DNA of 64,000 bases from Methylomonas sp. AM2-LC (lineage in GTDB: Bacteria; Pseudomonadota; Gammaproteobacteria; Methylococcales; Methylomonadaceae): positions 2,666,001 to 2,730,000 of the forward strand of contig NZ_CP157005.1 of NCBI RefSeq assembly GCF_039904985.1, given 5' to 3'. Shown here in pieces: positions 43,977-55,191 of the stretch. Position 1 is the stretch's first letter; every line of letters begins with the position of its first letter. Made by a program: the position numbers and the translations under genes. The notes beneath the pieces are model-generated. The model saw only the letters and a list, made by a program, of their open reading frames with translations. It made no database searches and was not told where the DNA came from.

Positions 43977-46900
43977 TGAACATTAAAAAATTATTACAGC
44001 TACCCATTAAGCCGGCTACAGAGAAGCCAAAGCCCGCTAAAGCATACTCACAAATATATCCCATGCGTAAAATTATGCTCATGGTTGGGGTTGCATTTCT
44101 GGTATTCATGGTTTTTATCATTTACAGTTTGCACACCTCCATTAAAAACAACGCACAAATTTCCACTATCAAAGAGGTGTACTTTCCTGTTTTAGAGCGC
44201 ATAGATGCCAATATTGTCAGGCTTGATCATGTAGAAGAACATTTAATGCAATCAGTCATGACGGGTGAACGTAATGACATTGACATCGCCACGGGGATTT
44301 ATCTGCAAGCTGACAAAAATTTTGCAGAAATGGCAACACTTTATCAGGCTCAAGCAGCCGATATAAATCAGCTAAAAGTTGAATTTAAACATTATTTTGA
44401 ACTGGCAAAACAGACTTCATTAACCCTTTTGCATAATGGCGGCGAAGACAAAGCTGGCTTGGCAGCAGAAATGAACCAATCCCTGCTTAGTTTACGTGAG
44501 AATATTCGTCATTTTCGTAGTGTTAATTATGTTAATTTTGTCAACACACTGAGAGCTTCGCAAATAGCGGCTGCAATCAACCTTTACTTAGGCATTGCTG
44601 TTGGCGTGATGAACTTGCTGTTTATGGTTGTGCTGGTGCAATTAATTCGCAATAACTTCAATATTACCAAAGCAGCAATCAGCGCAAAAGTACAGGCAGA
44701 AATAGCTAGTAAAGCCAAGTCGCAATTTTTGGCAACTATGAGTCATGAAATCCGTACCCCGATGAACGGAGTACTGGGCATGACTGAGCTGTTAATTAAT
44801 ACCTCGTTAAACAAACATCAAACTCATTTGGCTGAAACCGCTTATCGCTCTGCTGAAACATTATTAAGCATTATCAATAATATTCTGGATTTTTCTAAAA
44901 TCGAAGCGAATAAGTTTCAATTAAACCTGTATGACTTTGATATCCGAGCCTTACTGGAAGAAACTTCGGAAATGCTGGCTAGCCAAGTGCATCATAAAAA
45001 TCTTGAATTAATCTTGAATTTACCCGTTAATTTGACTGGTATGGTTCGAGGCGATGGCGAACGCTTACGCCAGGTATTGATTAATTTACTGGGCAACGCT
45101 ATTAATTTTACCCAATTCGGCGAAATTCAATTAAAAGCCAGCTGCTTGACACCCGATAACGATCAGCAGTTACACGTATTATTTGAAGTAATTGATACCG
45201 GGACCGGCATTGCCCCTGAGCAACACGCACTGATTTTTGAAAGTTTTACGCAGGTAGATGGTTCCATTACCCGGCGTTTCGGCGGCACGGGTTTGGGCTT
45301 GACTATTTCTAAACAATTGGTGGATTTAATGGGTGGCCAATTGCAAGTGAGTAGTACTCTGGATAAGGGGTCTCGCTTTTATTTTAGTTTAAAACTGGAG
45401 CGTAGCGCCAATACCACTTTACACAAAGCAGATATCACCATATTGCAAGGTATTCCCATTTTGGTGGTAGATGATCACGAGACTAATCGTGATATTTTAT
45501 ACAATCAATTAATTTACTGGGGTGTAAAAGTAAGCTGTGTTGCTAGTGGTGTAGAAGCGTTGGAGAGTTTAGAGCGCGCAACTAACAATCAACAACCCTT
45601 TCAACTGATAGTGTTAGATTGGCATATGCCAAAAATGGATGGTCTAACCCTGGCAAAAATTATTCATCACGATCCACGTTATCACGCTATTCCGATGGTT
45701 ATGCTAAGTTCGGACAATATACAGATTGATGAGGGGAATCAGTTAGATTTTGGTATTAGTTGTTTTCTGACTAAACCCATTATCCAACAAAAACTGTTAA
45801 ATTGTTTGCTAGATGTATTAACTGCAAACATGATGGCCTGCTGCGACGCTTCTTCTACAAACTGCATCCCTGAAAATCAACGTCCTGACAAGAGTATTTG
45901 GATACTGCTGGCTGAAGATCAAGCCATTAACCAGCAAGTAGGTCTCTACATGCTGCGCGATCTGGGTTATCAGGTTGAAGTGGTTAGTAACGGCTTGCAA
46001 GCAGTGAGAATGTGCGCCGATAAACAATTTGATCTAATTTTGATGGATTGCCATATGCCGGAAATGGATGGTTTTGAAGCGACCAAAACTATACGGCTGC
46101 GCGAACAAACCACGCTAGAACAAAGGCGCATACCGATAATTGCATTAACGGCGGATGTGCAAAAAGGCATAGAAACACAATGCCTTGAGGCGGGTATGGA
46201 TGGTCATTTAAGTAAGCCATTTAATAAACAGCAATTACAGGCCATCATCGGTAAATGGTTAACTTTACCCACACTCTCTAACGCGGCACAGATTGAACAT
46301 GTTCACCCCGAACATAAACTTATCGCAACATTGCCAGAACCATTAGCAAGTGATGAAGCTTTACTGAACCTAGAGGCATTGGATGCGTTAAGGGGCATTG
46401 TCACCGATAATGGTGAAACATTGTCAAACAATGCAATTCGTCTGTTTATTAATTCCGCCCCGCAGAACTTGATGGAATTAAAAGCTGCTATAGCGGAACA
46501 AAATTACAGCGCGTTAATGAAGTCTGCACACGGTTTGAAATCAGTCTGTGCTAACTTGGGTGCTGTTGGTTTAGCCGCTTGTTGCCAATCCATAGAGAAT
46601 TTGGCTAGGAAAGAGGATATAGATGCTTTATCCGGAGTTATGCACAGCCTAGAGGCTTTATTGCCACAGGTTATTATCGCTTTGGCTAAACAAATTGACA
46701 GTGTTGCTGCTCACGATTTCAATGTCAATAAACAAGTTGATGAAAACGAATCAAGCGTAGTCAGATTACTGTTGGTGGATGATGAGAGTAATTTTCGATC
46801 TATCACCCGCATGGCGTTAAATACAGCTGGATTTTCTGTCACTGAAGCGAGTGGTGGTAGACAAGCACTGCAACTTATTGCGCAACTTACGCCTGATTTA

Positions 46901-48811
46901 GTCATATTAGATGCCGTTATGGAAGGAATGGACGGCTTTGAAACTTGCCGTGCCATGCGTAATTTACCCGAAATGTCGGATGTGCCTATCATTATGGCAA
47001 CCGGATTAGGCGATTTGGAATCCATTAATCTGGCATTTGCTGCTGGTGCCAATGATTTTGTAATTAAACCCTTAAATTATCCAATTTTAGTTAATCGCTT
47101 ATGGTTTAACTTCCGCGCCAGTCAGACCACTGCCGAACTAAGAACTAGCAAGATTCAATTAAGTGCGGCACAACGCATAGCCCGTTTAGGTTATTGGACC
47201 TGGCATGCAAGCCGCAGACAATTTGTAATTTCCGAGCATTTAGCCGAGTTGTGCGGCATTGTTGTGCAAACATTTGATCAGACTCTGGATGCTTATTTAG
47301 CGCTAATACATCCAGAAGATAGACACTTGGTTAAAGACAGTATTATTAATTTAAAACATACTGCTATTGAATATCGTATTGAAGTCGGTGTTAACCAATA
47401 TATTGATGTGCATCAGGAAATCGAAACTTTAACCGACAACAATAATATCCTGATTACTGGCACAGTACAAGATATTAGTGACCAAAAACAATCCGCACAA
47501 CAAATGCATCAATTGGCTTATTTTGATAATTTGACTGGCTTGGCTAGCCGGGCTTATTACCATAAACGCATAGACGATTTTATTGGCTATGCTCATCGCC
47601 ATGAACAACAATTTGCCTTTTTATTTATCGATCTGGATGGCTTTAAATCTATCAATGACAGTTTTGGTCACGATGTGGGTGATGAATTTCTTAAAACCGT
47701 CGCTGAGCGCATTAAACTGGTGATTCGCGATATTGATTTTGCTGCCAGACTGGGTGGCGATGAGTTTTGTATATTATTGGATGGTATTGCCGACAAACAC
47801 AGTGCCGCCGAAATAGCAGAGCGTTGCCTGCATACAATTAATCAACCCTTGCAGCTCAATCAACAGTCTATCAAGCCTCGCGCCAGTATTGGCATTGCCT
47901 TTTATCCGAATGATGGTAGCAATGAGACCGATTTAATGAAAGCAGCTGATGCAGCCATGTATGCCGCTAAACAAGCGGGTAAACAACGCTATGTTTTTTA
48001 TTCTGAAGAAATGTCCAGTCAGAATCTGCTGCGCTTTGAAATTGAACAAATGTTACTGGAAGCGTTTGAACTGAATCAGTTCTTGCTGCATTATCAACCA
48101 CAAATTTCTATGCAGACCGGGCGGATGGTGGCTATGGAGGCGTTGGTGCGTTGGCAGCACCCAGAAAAAGGCATGATACCCCCCAATGATTTTATTCCAC
48201 TGATAGAAAGTATGGGGTTGATTGTTGAATTAGGTAATTGGGTATTACGCAACGCCTGTCAGCAAATTTTACAATGGCGTGCGCAAGGCTTGCCATTTAT
48301 GAAAGTTGCAGTCAATATTGCCCCCAAACATTTTCAAGATCCGGCCTTATTGATCACCATTCAGGAGTTATTGAAAGAAACGTCAATACCGGCACAATAT
48401 TTGGAACTGGAAGTGACTGAAAGTGCCTTGCAAACAGAAGGCTCTTTACACATATTCACAGAATTACGTAAGTTAGGCTTAACCATCGCCATTGATGATT
48501 TCGGTACCGGTTATTCTTGTCTGGCCTCTTTGAAACAACTGCCTTTAGATTACTTAAAAGTGGATAAGGTGTTTGTCGATGACGTGTTAACCAATACCCA
48601 TACGGCTTTATTGCTTGGCACGATTATTGGTTTGGCCAATGCTTTAGGTTATATCATCATTGCTGAAGGAGTGGAAAACGCAGATCAGGCTTTGGTAATG
48701 CAGGGCTTGGGTTGTCAAATAGTGCAAGGCTATTTTTTCAGCCGTCCGGTTAGTAGCGAGAAAATACCGGATTTGCTCAATATTGATTACACTATACGGC
48801 AAAACAATTAA
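43973..48811 (+). CDS. Giant hybrid histidine kinase with three receivers, Hpt, PAS, GGDEF and EAL
   Basis: A 1612-residue inner-membrane protein. In order: TM1 at about residues 32-53; a ~145-residue periplasmic helical sensor; TM2 at about 203-225; HisKA with phosphoacceptor H258 ([15 protein letters not shown]); HATPase with [16 protein letters not shown]; receiver 1 (D549); receiver 2 (D692); Hpt with H853 ([13 protein letters not shown]); receiver 3 (D980); a PAS domain near 1050-1170; GGDEF with intact G-G-D-E-F at 1261-1265; and EAL with E-A-L at 1389-1391 plus DDFGTG and a Q-G-Y-F-F-S end. Both c-di-GMP enzymes look active. It overlaps the binding-protein gene by 4 bases and precedes an HDOD gene. 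Confidence 0.92.
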   Translation: MMNIKKLLQLPIKPATEKPKPAKAYSQIYPMRKIMLMVGVAFLVFMVFIIYSLHTSIKNNAQISTIKEVYFPVLERIDANIVRLDHVEEHLMQSVMTGERNDIDIATGIYLQADKNFAEMATLYQAQAADINQLKVEFKHYFELAKQTSLTLLHNGGEDKAGLAAEMNQSLLSLRENIRHFRSVNYVNFVNTLRASQIAAAINLYLGIAVGVMNLLFMVVLVQLIRNNFNITKAAISAKVQAEIASKAKSQFLATMSHEIRTPMNGVLGMTELLINTSLNKHQTHLAETAYRSAETLLSIINNILDFSKIEANKFQLNLYDFDIRALLEETSEMLASQVHHKNLELILNLPVNLTGMVRGDGERLRQVLINLLGNAINFTQFGEIQLKASCLTPDNDQQLHVLFEVIDTGTGIAPEQHALIFESFTQVDGSITRRFGGTGLGLTISKQLVDLMGGQLQVSSTLDKGSRFYFSLKLERSANTTLHKADITILQGIPILVVDDHETNRDILYNQLIYWGVKVSCVASGVEALESLERATNNQQPFQLIVLDWHMPKMDGLTLAKIIHHDPRYHAIPMVMLSSDNIQIDEGNQLDFGISCFLTKPIIQQKLLNCLLDVLTANMMACCDASSTNCIPENQRPDKSIWILLAEDQAINQQVGLYMLRDLGYQVEVVSNGLQAVRMCADKQFDLILMDCHMPEMDGFEATKTIRLREQTTLEQRRIPIIALTADVQKGIETQCLEAGMDGHLSKPFNKQQLQAIIGKWLTLPTLSNAAQIEHVHPEHKLIATLPEPLASDEALLNLEALDALRGIVTDNGETLSNNAIRLFINSAPQNLMELKAAIAEQNYSALMKSAHGLKSVCANLGAVGLAACCQSIENLARKEDIDALSGVMHSLEALLPQVIIALAKQIDSVAAHDFNVNKQVDENESSVVRLLLVDDESNFRSITRMALNTAGFSVTEASGGRQALQLIAQLTPDLVILDAVMEGMDGFETCRAMRNLPEMSDVPIIMATGLGDLESINLAFAAGANDFVIKPLNYPILVNRLWFNFRASQTTAELRTSKIQLSAAQRIARLGYWTWHASRRQFVISEHLAELCGIVVQTFDQTLDAYLALIHPEDRHLVKDSIINLKHTAIEYRIEVGVNQYIDVHQEIETLTDNNNILITGTVQDISDQKQSAQQMHQLAYFDNLTGLASRAYYHKRIDDFIGYAHRHEQQFAFLFIDLDGFKSINDSFGHDVGDEFLKTVAERIKLVIRDIDFAARLGGDEFCILLDGIADKHSAAEIAERCLHTINQPLQLNQQSIKPRASIGIAFYPNDGSNETDLMKAADAAMYAAKQAGKQRYVFYSEEMSSQNLLRFEIEQMLLEAFELNQFLLHYQPQISMQTGRMVAMEALVRWQHPEKGMIPPNDFIPLIESMGLIVELGNWVLRNACQQILQWRAQGLPFMKVAVNIAPKHFQDPALLITIQELLKETSIPAQYLELEVTESALQTEGSLHIFTELRKLGLTIAIDDFGTGYSCLASLKQLPLDYLKVDKVFVDDVLTNTHTALLLGTIIGLANALGYIIIAEGVENADQALVMQGLGCQIVQGYFFSRPVSSEKIPDLLNIDYTIRQNN

Positions 48812-48825
48812 TGACCTAAGTATCA

Positions 48826-49713
48826 ATGAGCCAGATATATCCAGCCGACAGTTTACCTATCAACTTTCTGGAAAAATATAAAGATCAAATTCGTATAACG
48901 CCATTAAAGATGAATATTCAGCGTTTGCTGGAAGCGCTTGCCGATAATGACATGACGCCAAAGCAAATGTCCGATGTCATTTATCATTATCCGGTTATCA
49001 GTGCGCGTTTAATTTGTTTGGCAAACTCCGCCTGGGCCAGCCCGCTTATACCAGTGACCAGCGTTGAAGCGGCTTGTATACGTCTGGGTAATGCACTGAT
49101 CAAAAGTGTCAGTATTGCCATTGCCGTTTCTTCAAGTTTTAATACTGCCCGCTGTCCCGCTTTTAAACCTATCCGTCATTGGGCCACCAGTTTGTTGGTG
49201 GCAGAAACGGCTGTGTTGTTGTTCAACCACATACCGGACAAAACGCCTTATCCCTTAGATATTGAACCCATTTTGCGTAGTAGCGGTATTTTGCATAATA
49301 TCGGTTTGTTGTGGTTGGCCGATAATTTTGCCTTGGAAACCGACCAAGTATTAAATCACACCAGTACACATTTATCCGTTTGCGTGAATCAGACATTTCA
49401 GCAAAGCCTGGGGGTAGATTACTGTGCTATAGGAGCTTGGATAGCAAGACACATGGAAATACCCGAAGTGTTAACCAGTGTTATTGCCCAGCATCGTAAC
49501 CCGGAGGTGTCGGTCAATACACCGCTGCAAATACTGTTGGTGGGTAGTGCAGCCAAAATGGTGTCTGCATTATTTCATCAAACTGATTGGGTAGCGGATA
49601 GCGTGTTATTGGATTTAGGTATCGCTAACGACCAGCAACTGTATATTACCGAGCAACTTGAGAAACGCTTTGTGTCCACCAAAGAGTTGGCACGAGTTTT
49701 ACTGGCCAATTAG
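48826..49713 (+). CDS. HDOD-domain signalling protein
   Basis: A 295-residue protein made largely of one HDOD domain (about residues 15-215), with typical segments such as VIYHYPVISARLICLANSAW, AACIRLGNALIKSVSIAIA and HNIGLLWLADNFALETDQV. HDOD domains are catalytically inactive HD relatives that work in regulation, often next to two-component and c-di-GMP genes. It starts 14 bases after the hybrid kinase stop, so it is probably the last gene of that operon and may be an output partner. Role is inferred from context. Confidence 0.82.
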   Translation: MSQIYPADSLPINFLEKYKDQIRITPLKMNIQRLLEALADNDMTPKQMSDVIYHYPVISARLICLANSAWASPLIPVTSVEAACIRLGNALIKSVSIAIAVSSSFNTARCPAFKPIRHWATSLLVAETAVLLFNHIPDKTPYPLDIEPILRSSGILHNIGLLWLADNFALETDQVLNHTSTHLSVCVNQTFQQSLGVDYCAIGAWIARHMEIPEVLTSVIAQHRNPEVSVNTPLQILLVGSAAKMVSALFHQTDWVADSVLLDLGIANDQQLYITEQLEKRFVSTKELARVLLAN

Positions 49714-49783
49714 TCATTGTGGGGGTAAATCCTTTCACAGTTGCTATTTTAATATTTGCTTAGTTAGCATTTATGTAATAATG

Positions 49784-52342
49784 TTATTTCAATGCATAAT
49801 CTGAAATTGATCTTGGTTGAAAAGCGGCACGCAAGGCGTTTAAAACTGCAAAAACATCGATAATTTCTTGGGTAATTGCCCCAGCAACTGGCGTTAAGTA
49901 ACCCAATCCTGCAAATGCCATGGCCACCACACTTAAAAGCATACCACCCACTGCACTTTGCAAAGCAATACTACGCATGCGTTCGCCGATGTGAAGCAGT
50001 TCATCGACTTTTAATAGTGAACTATCCATAATGACTGCATCCGCAGCTTCACCCGTAATATCACTATTTTGCCCAAAAGCAATGCCGATGGTAGCGGCTG
50101 TTAATGAGGGGGCATCGTTAATGCCATCACCCAGAAATAGAGTTTTTGCTGTCTGCGTTTCGTTACGGACAATGTCCAATTTTTGTTCAGGACTTTGGCT
50201 AAAATATACATGCTTAATCCCAACTTGTTCAGCCAAATAACGAACTTCAGATTCCCGGTCTCCAGAAACCAATAACACTTTTTCAAAAAGATGCTTGGGG
50301 CGTAAGTGATGAATGAATGATGAACTATCCGAACGCACTTCATCACGAAATTGCAGTGTCGCAGCATAAGTATTATTAATAAGTACAACACACTCAAGGC
50401 CACCTGTGGTTGGCGGTAATAAGTCCATTTTATTGGGTTGTTGCTCAATAAATTTTTTACGACTGGTTAGTTGAACTTGTTTGCCTGCAACATCACCTTT
50501 CAGCCCCTGTCCAGGCAACTCGGTAATATTTGCCACGGTTAATAAGACGATGTTGGATTTTTCGGCTTTTTTAACAATGGCGCTGGACAGTGGATGTTTA
50601 GAGTAGCGTTCCAAACTGGCAATTAAGGTTAATACCTCCTGTTCTTTATAATGACTGTCAGGAATCAATGCAGTCAGGGTCGGGCGTCCATAAGTCAATG
50701 TACCGGTTTTATCAAAAATAGCTGTGCGGCATGCGCCGATGGTTTCAAGAATAGCCGGATTTTTGATGATAATTCCAAGACGCGCCGCCAGCGAAATAGA
50801 ACTAATAATGGTGACTGGAATGCCAATTAGTAATGGACAAGGTGTTGCAACCACTAATACTGCCAAAAATCGCATTTCATCGCCGCTCACTACCCAGGCT
50901 GCGCACGCGATTAAAACCGCTAATGGTGTATAAAGCGCGCCCAGTTGATCTCCCAAACGTCTGATGTTGGGACGGTACTGTTCGGAAGAGCGCATGACTT
51001 CCATAATTTTGGAGTAGCGTGAATCCGTTGCAAGTTTGTCTGCTCTAATGGTTAATGCCGCATCCCCATTGATTGCCCCAGACATGACGGGTGAACCGGT
51101 GGTTTTTGACATCATATAAGGTTCGCCGGTCAAATAGGATTCATCCATGCAGCCTTCACCGTCTAGCACGGTACCGTCTACGGGACAGATTTCGTGAGGT
51201 AAAATCAGTAAGGTATCGCCAATTTTGACTTGGTCTGTGCTAATGTCATTAAGTGTGGCATCTATTTTTCGATGTGCAACTGATGGCATACGCTTAGCTA
51301 GAGCTTCCAGCACTGAAGATGCTTTACGTACCGCATAATTCTCAAGCGAAACACCACCAGACAGCATCAACACCACTAGGCTGCCAGCCAAATATTCATC
51401 CAGCAACACGGCGGTGATAATCGATATGCCTGCCAGCAAGTCAGCACCAAATTCACCTTTAAACAGTTTCACGCATAGTTTAAAGACCAGTGGTATGCCA
51501 CCCACGACTAAGACGGCCAGGAGTGGCAGTTGCGCCACTTCTAAGCTTAATTGCTGGTAACCATCAAACAGATGGGCAAGGCTTGATGAGAATGCGAAAT
51601 TTAATGAGAGGGTATACTCTTGATGCCCTCTATCTAATAACGTGTGAAATACCAAGTAACTACAAATACCCAGAATACTTAATCCGGCAATACTGTTCTC
51701 AAAAGTTGAGCTTTGGGTACTAGATGACTTTTTTTCTGTCATTGACTTTCCCTTAAAATCATTATGTAAAGGCTTAAAGGTTTTCATGGGCTGCCCTGAA
51801 TGGCGTCTGTACAGGCGGCGACGTTGTTTTACGATTAGCATCCAATAGATTACAGCAAAGCCCAGAAAAGCCAGCGCAATTCCCATCAAAACTGTACCTA
51901 ACCATAGTGGCTTAAGCACGTCCCATATGCCAGAAGATATCGCCACCAGTTCTTGAGATCCTTTAATGGTTTCGAAATTCTGCAGGTATGTTTTGATTTC
52001 TGCATAACTCAGGGTATTTTCTTGTGTGGGTAAAAGCCACAGGCCAAGTTTGTATCCAGCATACCAGATGGGTAACGTTGTCAGTGGATTTGAAATCCAT
52101 GACCAAGGCACACTTGCCAAGACACTGGCACCGCATAGCCGGGCAAATAGAATGGCGATAAAGGTTTGCCCAAAAACCGGCAGCGTGGAACTAAAAATGC
52201 CACAAGCACACCCCATGGCGATACGATAAGGTGTTTCATTATGCTGAATAAGTTGATGATACCATTTACGTACAACATAGCTTACTTGCTTAATCCAGCC
52301 TTTTTTTGTACGGGAGGCAACACCTAAAACTCTGGTCGGCAT
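49784..52342 (-). CDS. DUF2062 domain fused to a P1B-like heavy-metal P-type ATPase
   Basis: About 852 residues. Residues ~15-175 are a DUF2062 membrane domain ([20 protein letters not shown], then [19 protein letters not shown]). From about residue 201 a P-type ATPase follows: the A-domain LTGEP, the metal-site helix V-A-T-P-C-P-L, the phosphorylation D in [13 protein letters not shown], the HP motif (YSKHPL) and GDGINDAP. There is no N-terminal metal-binding domain, and metal specificity is unclear. The ATG at 52342 (AAGGGAATTGAG upstream) is preferred over a TTG at 52381. An internal ATG at 51742 has its own AAGGGAAA ribosome site. It lies 51 bases after a cytochrome b561 gene. Confidence 0.85.
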   Translation of the reverse strand: MPTRVLGVASRTKKGWIKQVSYVVRKWYHQLIQHNETPYRIAMGCACGIFSSTLPVFGQTFIAILFARLCGASVLASVPWSWISNPLTTLPIWYAGYKLGLWLLPTQENTLSYAEIKTYLQNFETIKGSQELVAISSGIWDVLKPLWLGTVLMGIALAFLGFAVIYWMLIVKQRRRLYRRHSGQPMKTFKPLHNDFKGKSMTEKKSSSTQSSTFENSIAGLSILGICSYLVFHTLLDRGHQEYTLSLNFAFSSSLAHLFDGYQQLSLEVAQLPLLAVLVVGGIPLVFKLCVKLFKGEFGADLLAGISIITAVLLDEYLAGSLVVLMLSGGVSLENYAVRKASSVLEALAKRMPSVAHRKIDATLNDISTDQVKIGDTLLILPHEICPVDGTVLDGEGCMDESYLTGEPYMMSKTTGSPVMSGAINGDAALTIRADKLATDSRYSKIMEVMRSSEQYRPNIRRLGDQLGALYTPLAVLIACAAWVVSGDEMRFLAVLVVATPCPLLIGIPVTIISSISLAARLGIIIKNPAILETIGACRTAIFDKTGTLTYGRPTLTALIPDSHYKEQEVLTLIASLERYSKHPLSSAIVKKAEKSNIVLLTVANITELPGQGLKGDVAGKQVQLTSRKKFIEQQPNKMDLLPPTTGGLECVVLINNTYAATLQFRDEVRSDSSSFIHHLRPKHLFEKVLLVSGDRESEVRYLAEQVGIKHVYFSQSPEQKLDIVRNETQTAKTLFLGDGINDAPSLTAATIGIAFGQNSDITGEAADAVIMDSSLLKVDELLHIGERMRSIALQSAVGGMLLSVVAMAFAGLGYLTPVAGAITQEIIDVFAVLNALRAAFQPRSISDYALK

Positions 52343-52393
52343 TTGCTCAATTCCCTTTAGACTTATCAATATTGCAAGCAATTTTGAAAGCTA

Positions 52394-52978
52394 TCACTCC
52401 TGAAGTTTGTTTCTGGATTCCGTCGATATTTTTTTATAGCCATTTAGCATGGCTTTTGCCAGATTTTCTCGATGGATATAGCTTTCATAGGCTACACCGG
52501 TCACATGAATAAAAACCAAGACTAATGAAGTGTTAGCAAAAAACTCATGCAATTCTTCCCACATTTTTTCGTTACTTGATCCGATCCCTGCGAATGGACC
52601 AGCCACTTGATCTGCACCGTAAACGGCAAAGCCGCTGATCACCGTCAGTGTTAAACTAAGCAATAATAATAAAATCATGACCGCACCGGCCGGGTTATGT
52701 CCTAAATAACGTTTTGCTTTGCAAGCCATCAGCTCTTTAATGTAGAGGATAGCTTGTCCAGGAGTAACCAGAAAATGACTGAATTTGGCATATTCGTTAC
52801 CCATAAATCCCCAGGCAATACGAAAAACCAATAGTCCTGAAACCAGATACCCAGCCCAAACATGTAGTGTTAACAGATCATCTTCTGTTAGGTAAGCAAT
52901 GATAAAGCCCGCAACAAGCAGCCAATGGAAAATTCGAAGCGGGAGATCCCATACTTTGATTAAATTTTGAGTGTTCAT
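52394..52978 (-). CDS. Cytochrome b561-family membrane protein
   Basis: A 194-residue four-helix protein of the Ni-Fe hydrogenase b-type / cytochrome b561 superfamily. It begins LIKVWDLPLRIFHWLLVAGF, and paired histidines for heme b are visible in helix 1 (FHW), helix 2 (LTLHVWAGY) and the last helices (ELHEFFANTS, FIHVTGVAYE). It should pass electrons between quinols and a periplasmic partner. It is upstream of and co-directional with the P-type ATPase gene; the two are probably one transcript, so a role in metal handling or redox control of transport is possible but unproven. Confidence 0.88.
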   Translation of the reverse strand: MNTQNLIKVWDLPLRIFHWLLVAGFIIAYLTEDDLLTLHVWAGYLVSGLLVFRIAWGFMGNEYAKFSHFLVTPGQAILYIKELMACKAKRYLGHNPAGAVMILLLLLSLTLTVISGFAVYGADQVAGPFAGIGSSNEKMWEELHEFFANTSLVLVFIHVTGVAYESYIHRENLAKAMLNGYKKISTESRNKLQE

Positions 52979-53172
52979 ATTGGTATCCTTTCAGATGAAT
53001 TAGCTTGAAGACATATTGGACAAGAATTTACTGCTTTTACTAGCATGCTACAACTGGTTTATCGTATGTGAATGTTTTGAAATGCGGAGGCATTGCTAGA
53101 ATTAATATTACTGATAATTTTGAACAAAGTCGGTACGTCAGCGCACACTTGCCAAGTATTAGATTATCGGAG

Positions 53173-53568
53173 TTATTTTTTTGAATCATTGCTCACATCA
53201 GGATGATCATCCAACCATTTACGCAGACTGGCAGCCACTAACAAATAGGTTTCGTTATCTTCGCTGCGCATGGTTTCTAGCGCATCAATCACCTGTTGTG
53301 CCGAGCGTTCTTTCTTTTTATTGGCAATTTGTTGCTGTATATCGCGAAACTGTTGGATCGTTTTAGTTATGCTGGGATCGGCTATTGAAACGCTTTTTTC
53401 ATAGGTGTTCAGCAAAATTCCAACTACATCGGATATGCTACCCAATTGCTGACCTTCACTCGCCACTTCAGCAAATATTTTGCGTTCAAAGGCTGGGTCG
53501 GACGCGTTTTGAATATTCACCAGCAGAGATTGCGATTGTGTTTGATTCTGTAGGTTATCGTCAGTCAT
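53173..53568 (-). CDS. Hypothetical cytoplasmic protein, helical
   Basis: A 131-residue, mostly helical, polar protein (ITKTIQQFRDIQQQIANKKK, QVIDALETMRSEDNETYLLV) without a signal peptide or membrane segment. I do not recognise a family. It is separated by about 200 bases from the cytochrome gene and lies back to back with the ccm operon. It is likely real by its length and clean codon pattern. Confidence 0.55.
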   Translation of the reverse strand: MTDDNLQNQTQSQSLLVNIQNASDPAFERKIFAEVASEGQQLGSISDVVGILLNTYEKSVSIADPSITKTIQQFRDIQQQIANKKKERSAQQVIDALETMRSEDNETYLLVAASLRKWLDDHPDVSNDSKK

Positions 53569-53892
53569 AACGTACTATGCCTAATTTTGATGGTTGAGGG
53601 TATGCTTTTGCTAACTATGCAGCCTTGTGACGCCCATCTAGCGCGATTGATGTGCGTGCTGATGTTGGCAGGCTAAGTATAACAATGAATAGTTAAGTTG
53701 GGTTTAGGCTATCACAAGCTAACTGGAAATCAAACGCCTTACTCTAATTGCGTTTGGGATGTTAAGTTGATAATCCACCTCTAAAGCTTAAAAAATGCGT
53801 GTACGACTTTAGGCATGTGTTCTAAATTATAAATTATGCTGCATTTCTTGGTAAGATATACCCCCATTTAACTGCGCCACTCATCAGGAGTC
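53569..53892. other. Divergent promoter region of the ccm operon with a repeat
   Basis: These 324 bases contain a dispersed repeat (53630-53663) and should hold the promoter of ccmA, whose ribosome site is CAGGAG just before the ATG. I see no other gene. Confidence 0.5.
53630..53663. repeat. Dispersed repeat copy, CATCTA-CGCGATTGAT type
   Basis: ACGCCCATCTAGCGCGATTG plus ATGTGCG matches the copy at 41082-41115 with few changes. It lies upstream of ccmA. Confidence 0.5.
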
Positions 53893-54525
53893 ATGGAAAA
53901 TTCGCAACAAACCGCTTTAGTCGTTACAGATTTGTCATGCAGTCGTGATGATAGGTTGTTGTTTTCTGGACTTAATTTTAGCTTGAAACCTGGGCAGGTG
54001 CTGTTATTGGAAGGCAGTAATGGCAGTGGTAAGACCTCTCTGCTACGCATATTATGCGGTTTTCGCGAAGCGGATGCGGGTGCTATCTATTGGTGTGGTC
54101 AAACGCTGGATGAAAGTTCCTATTATGCGGATATGGCGTATGTGGGACATGCCGATGGACTAAAAAAGGAACTGTCGGTACTTGAAAATTTACAATTTTC
54201 CCTGGCTTTACAACACAGCGGTGCTTATTCTATCGAACAGGCTTTACAGAAAGTAGAGTTAGCCGGCTTTGATGATAATCTAGTGCATACGCTTTCGGCT
54301 GGCCAAAAGCGGCGGGTCTCGTTAGCGCGTTTGTTAATTACCCATGCAGTGGTGTGGATACTGGACGAACCTTTTACTTCTTTAGACCGACAAGGCATAG
54401 AATTAATTGAAACACTGATGGTTAACCATGTGCAGCAGGGCGGTATGGTGATTTTAACCTCGCATCACGATTTAAGTTTGTCGCATATGCACTTACAGCG
54501 TATTCATTTAGATTCATGTCATTAA
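53893..54525 (+). CDS. ccmA: Cytochrome c maturation ABC transporter ATPase CcmA
   Basis: A 210-residue ABC ATPase. Walker A is EGSNGSGKTSLLRIL (about residues 38-52), the signature is LSAGQKRRVSLARLL, and Walker B ends VWILDEPFTSLD. With CcmB it forms the transporter that powers release of heme-CcmE from CcmC. It is the first gene of ccmABCDEFGHI; it overlaps ccmB by 10 bases. A CAGGAG ribosome site precedes the ATG. Confidence 0.96.
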   Translation: MENSQQTALVVTDLSCSRDDRLLFSGLNFSLKPGQVLLLEGSNGSGKTSLLRILCGFREADAGAIYWCGQTLDESSYYADMAYVGHADGLKKELSVLENLQFSLALQHSGAYSIEQALQKVELAGFDDNLVHTLSAGQKRRVSLARLLITHAVVWILDEPFTSLDRQGIELIETLMVNHVQQGGMVILTSHHDLSLSHMHLQRIHLDSCH

Positions 54526-55190
54526 GTTCTGCTTTTTTTGCCATTATTCGCCGTGATTTGTTATTGGCTTTTCGTCGTCGGGCTGAAATGGCTAATCCAT
54601 TGTTTTTCTTTGTGCTGGTGGTGACTTTATTTCCCTTGGCAGTGGGCGCGCAAGCGCATTTATTACAAAGCATGGCGCCGGGTGTGATTTGGGTATCGGC
54701 TTTGCTGGCGGCCTTATTATCGCTGGATGGCTTGTTCCGTTCCGATTTTGAAGATGGCTCGCTAGAACAAATGCTACTCAGTCCGCATGCCTTGTCGCTA
54801 TTAGTGTTGGGTAAAATTATTGCGCACTGGTTGGTGACTGGCTTACCTTTATTATTAGTCGCGCCTTTATTGGCCATGTTTTTAGGTTTGCCTGAACAAG
54901 CCATGGGAACTTTATTGCTCACTTTGATCTTAGCTACACCCTTGCTTAGTTTAATCGGGGCTATTGGCGTAGCTCTAACGGTGGGTTTACGCAGAGGTGG
55001 GATGCTTTTATCGCTACTGGTGTTGCCTTTATATGTGCCGGTACTGATTTTTGCCAGTAGTGCTGTGGATAGAGCTGCTAGCGGTTTGCCAGTCAATGCA
55101 CAGTTAAACATGCTGACGGCTTTATTATTCCTGGCTTTGGTGTTGGTACCATTACCCACCACAGCTGCCTTAAAAATGAGTGTTAATTAA
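54516..55190 (+). CDS. ccmB: Heme exporter membrane subunit CcmB
   Basis: A 224-residue protein with six predicted membrane helices, starting MSLSSAFFAIIRRDLLLAFRR. Conserved family segments include VSALLAALLSLDGLFRSDFEDGSLEQMLLS and MLLSLLVLPLYVPVLIFAS. It is the membrane half of the CcmAB transporter in the inner membrane. Its start overlaps the end of ccmA, indicating coupled translation, and the downstream ccmC begins immediately after its stop. Confidence 0.95.
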   Translation: MSLSSAFFAIIRRDLLLAFRRRAEMANPLFFFVLVVTLFPLAVGAQAHLLQSMAPGVIWVSALLAALLSLDGLFRSDFEDGSLEQMLLSPHALSLLVLGKIIAHWLVTGLPLLLVAPLLAMFLGLPEQAMGTLLLTLILATPLLSLIGAIGVALTVGLRRGGMLLSLLVLPLYVPVLIFASSAVDRAASGLPVNAQLNMLTALLFLALVLVPLPTTAALKMSVN

Positions 55191-55191
55191 T

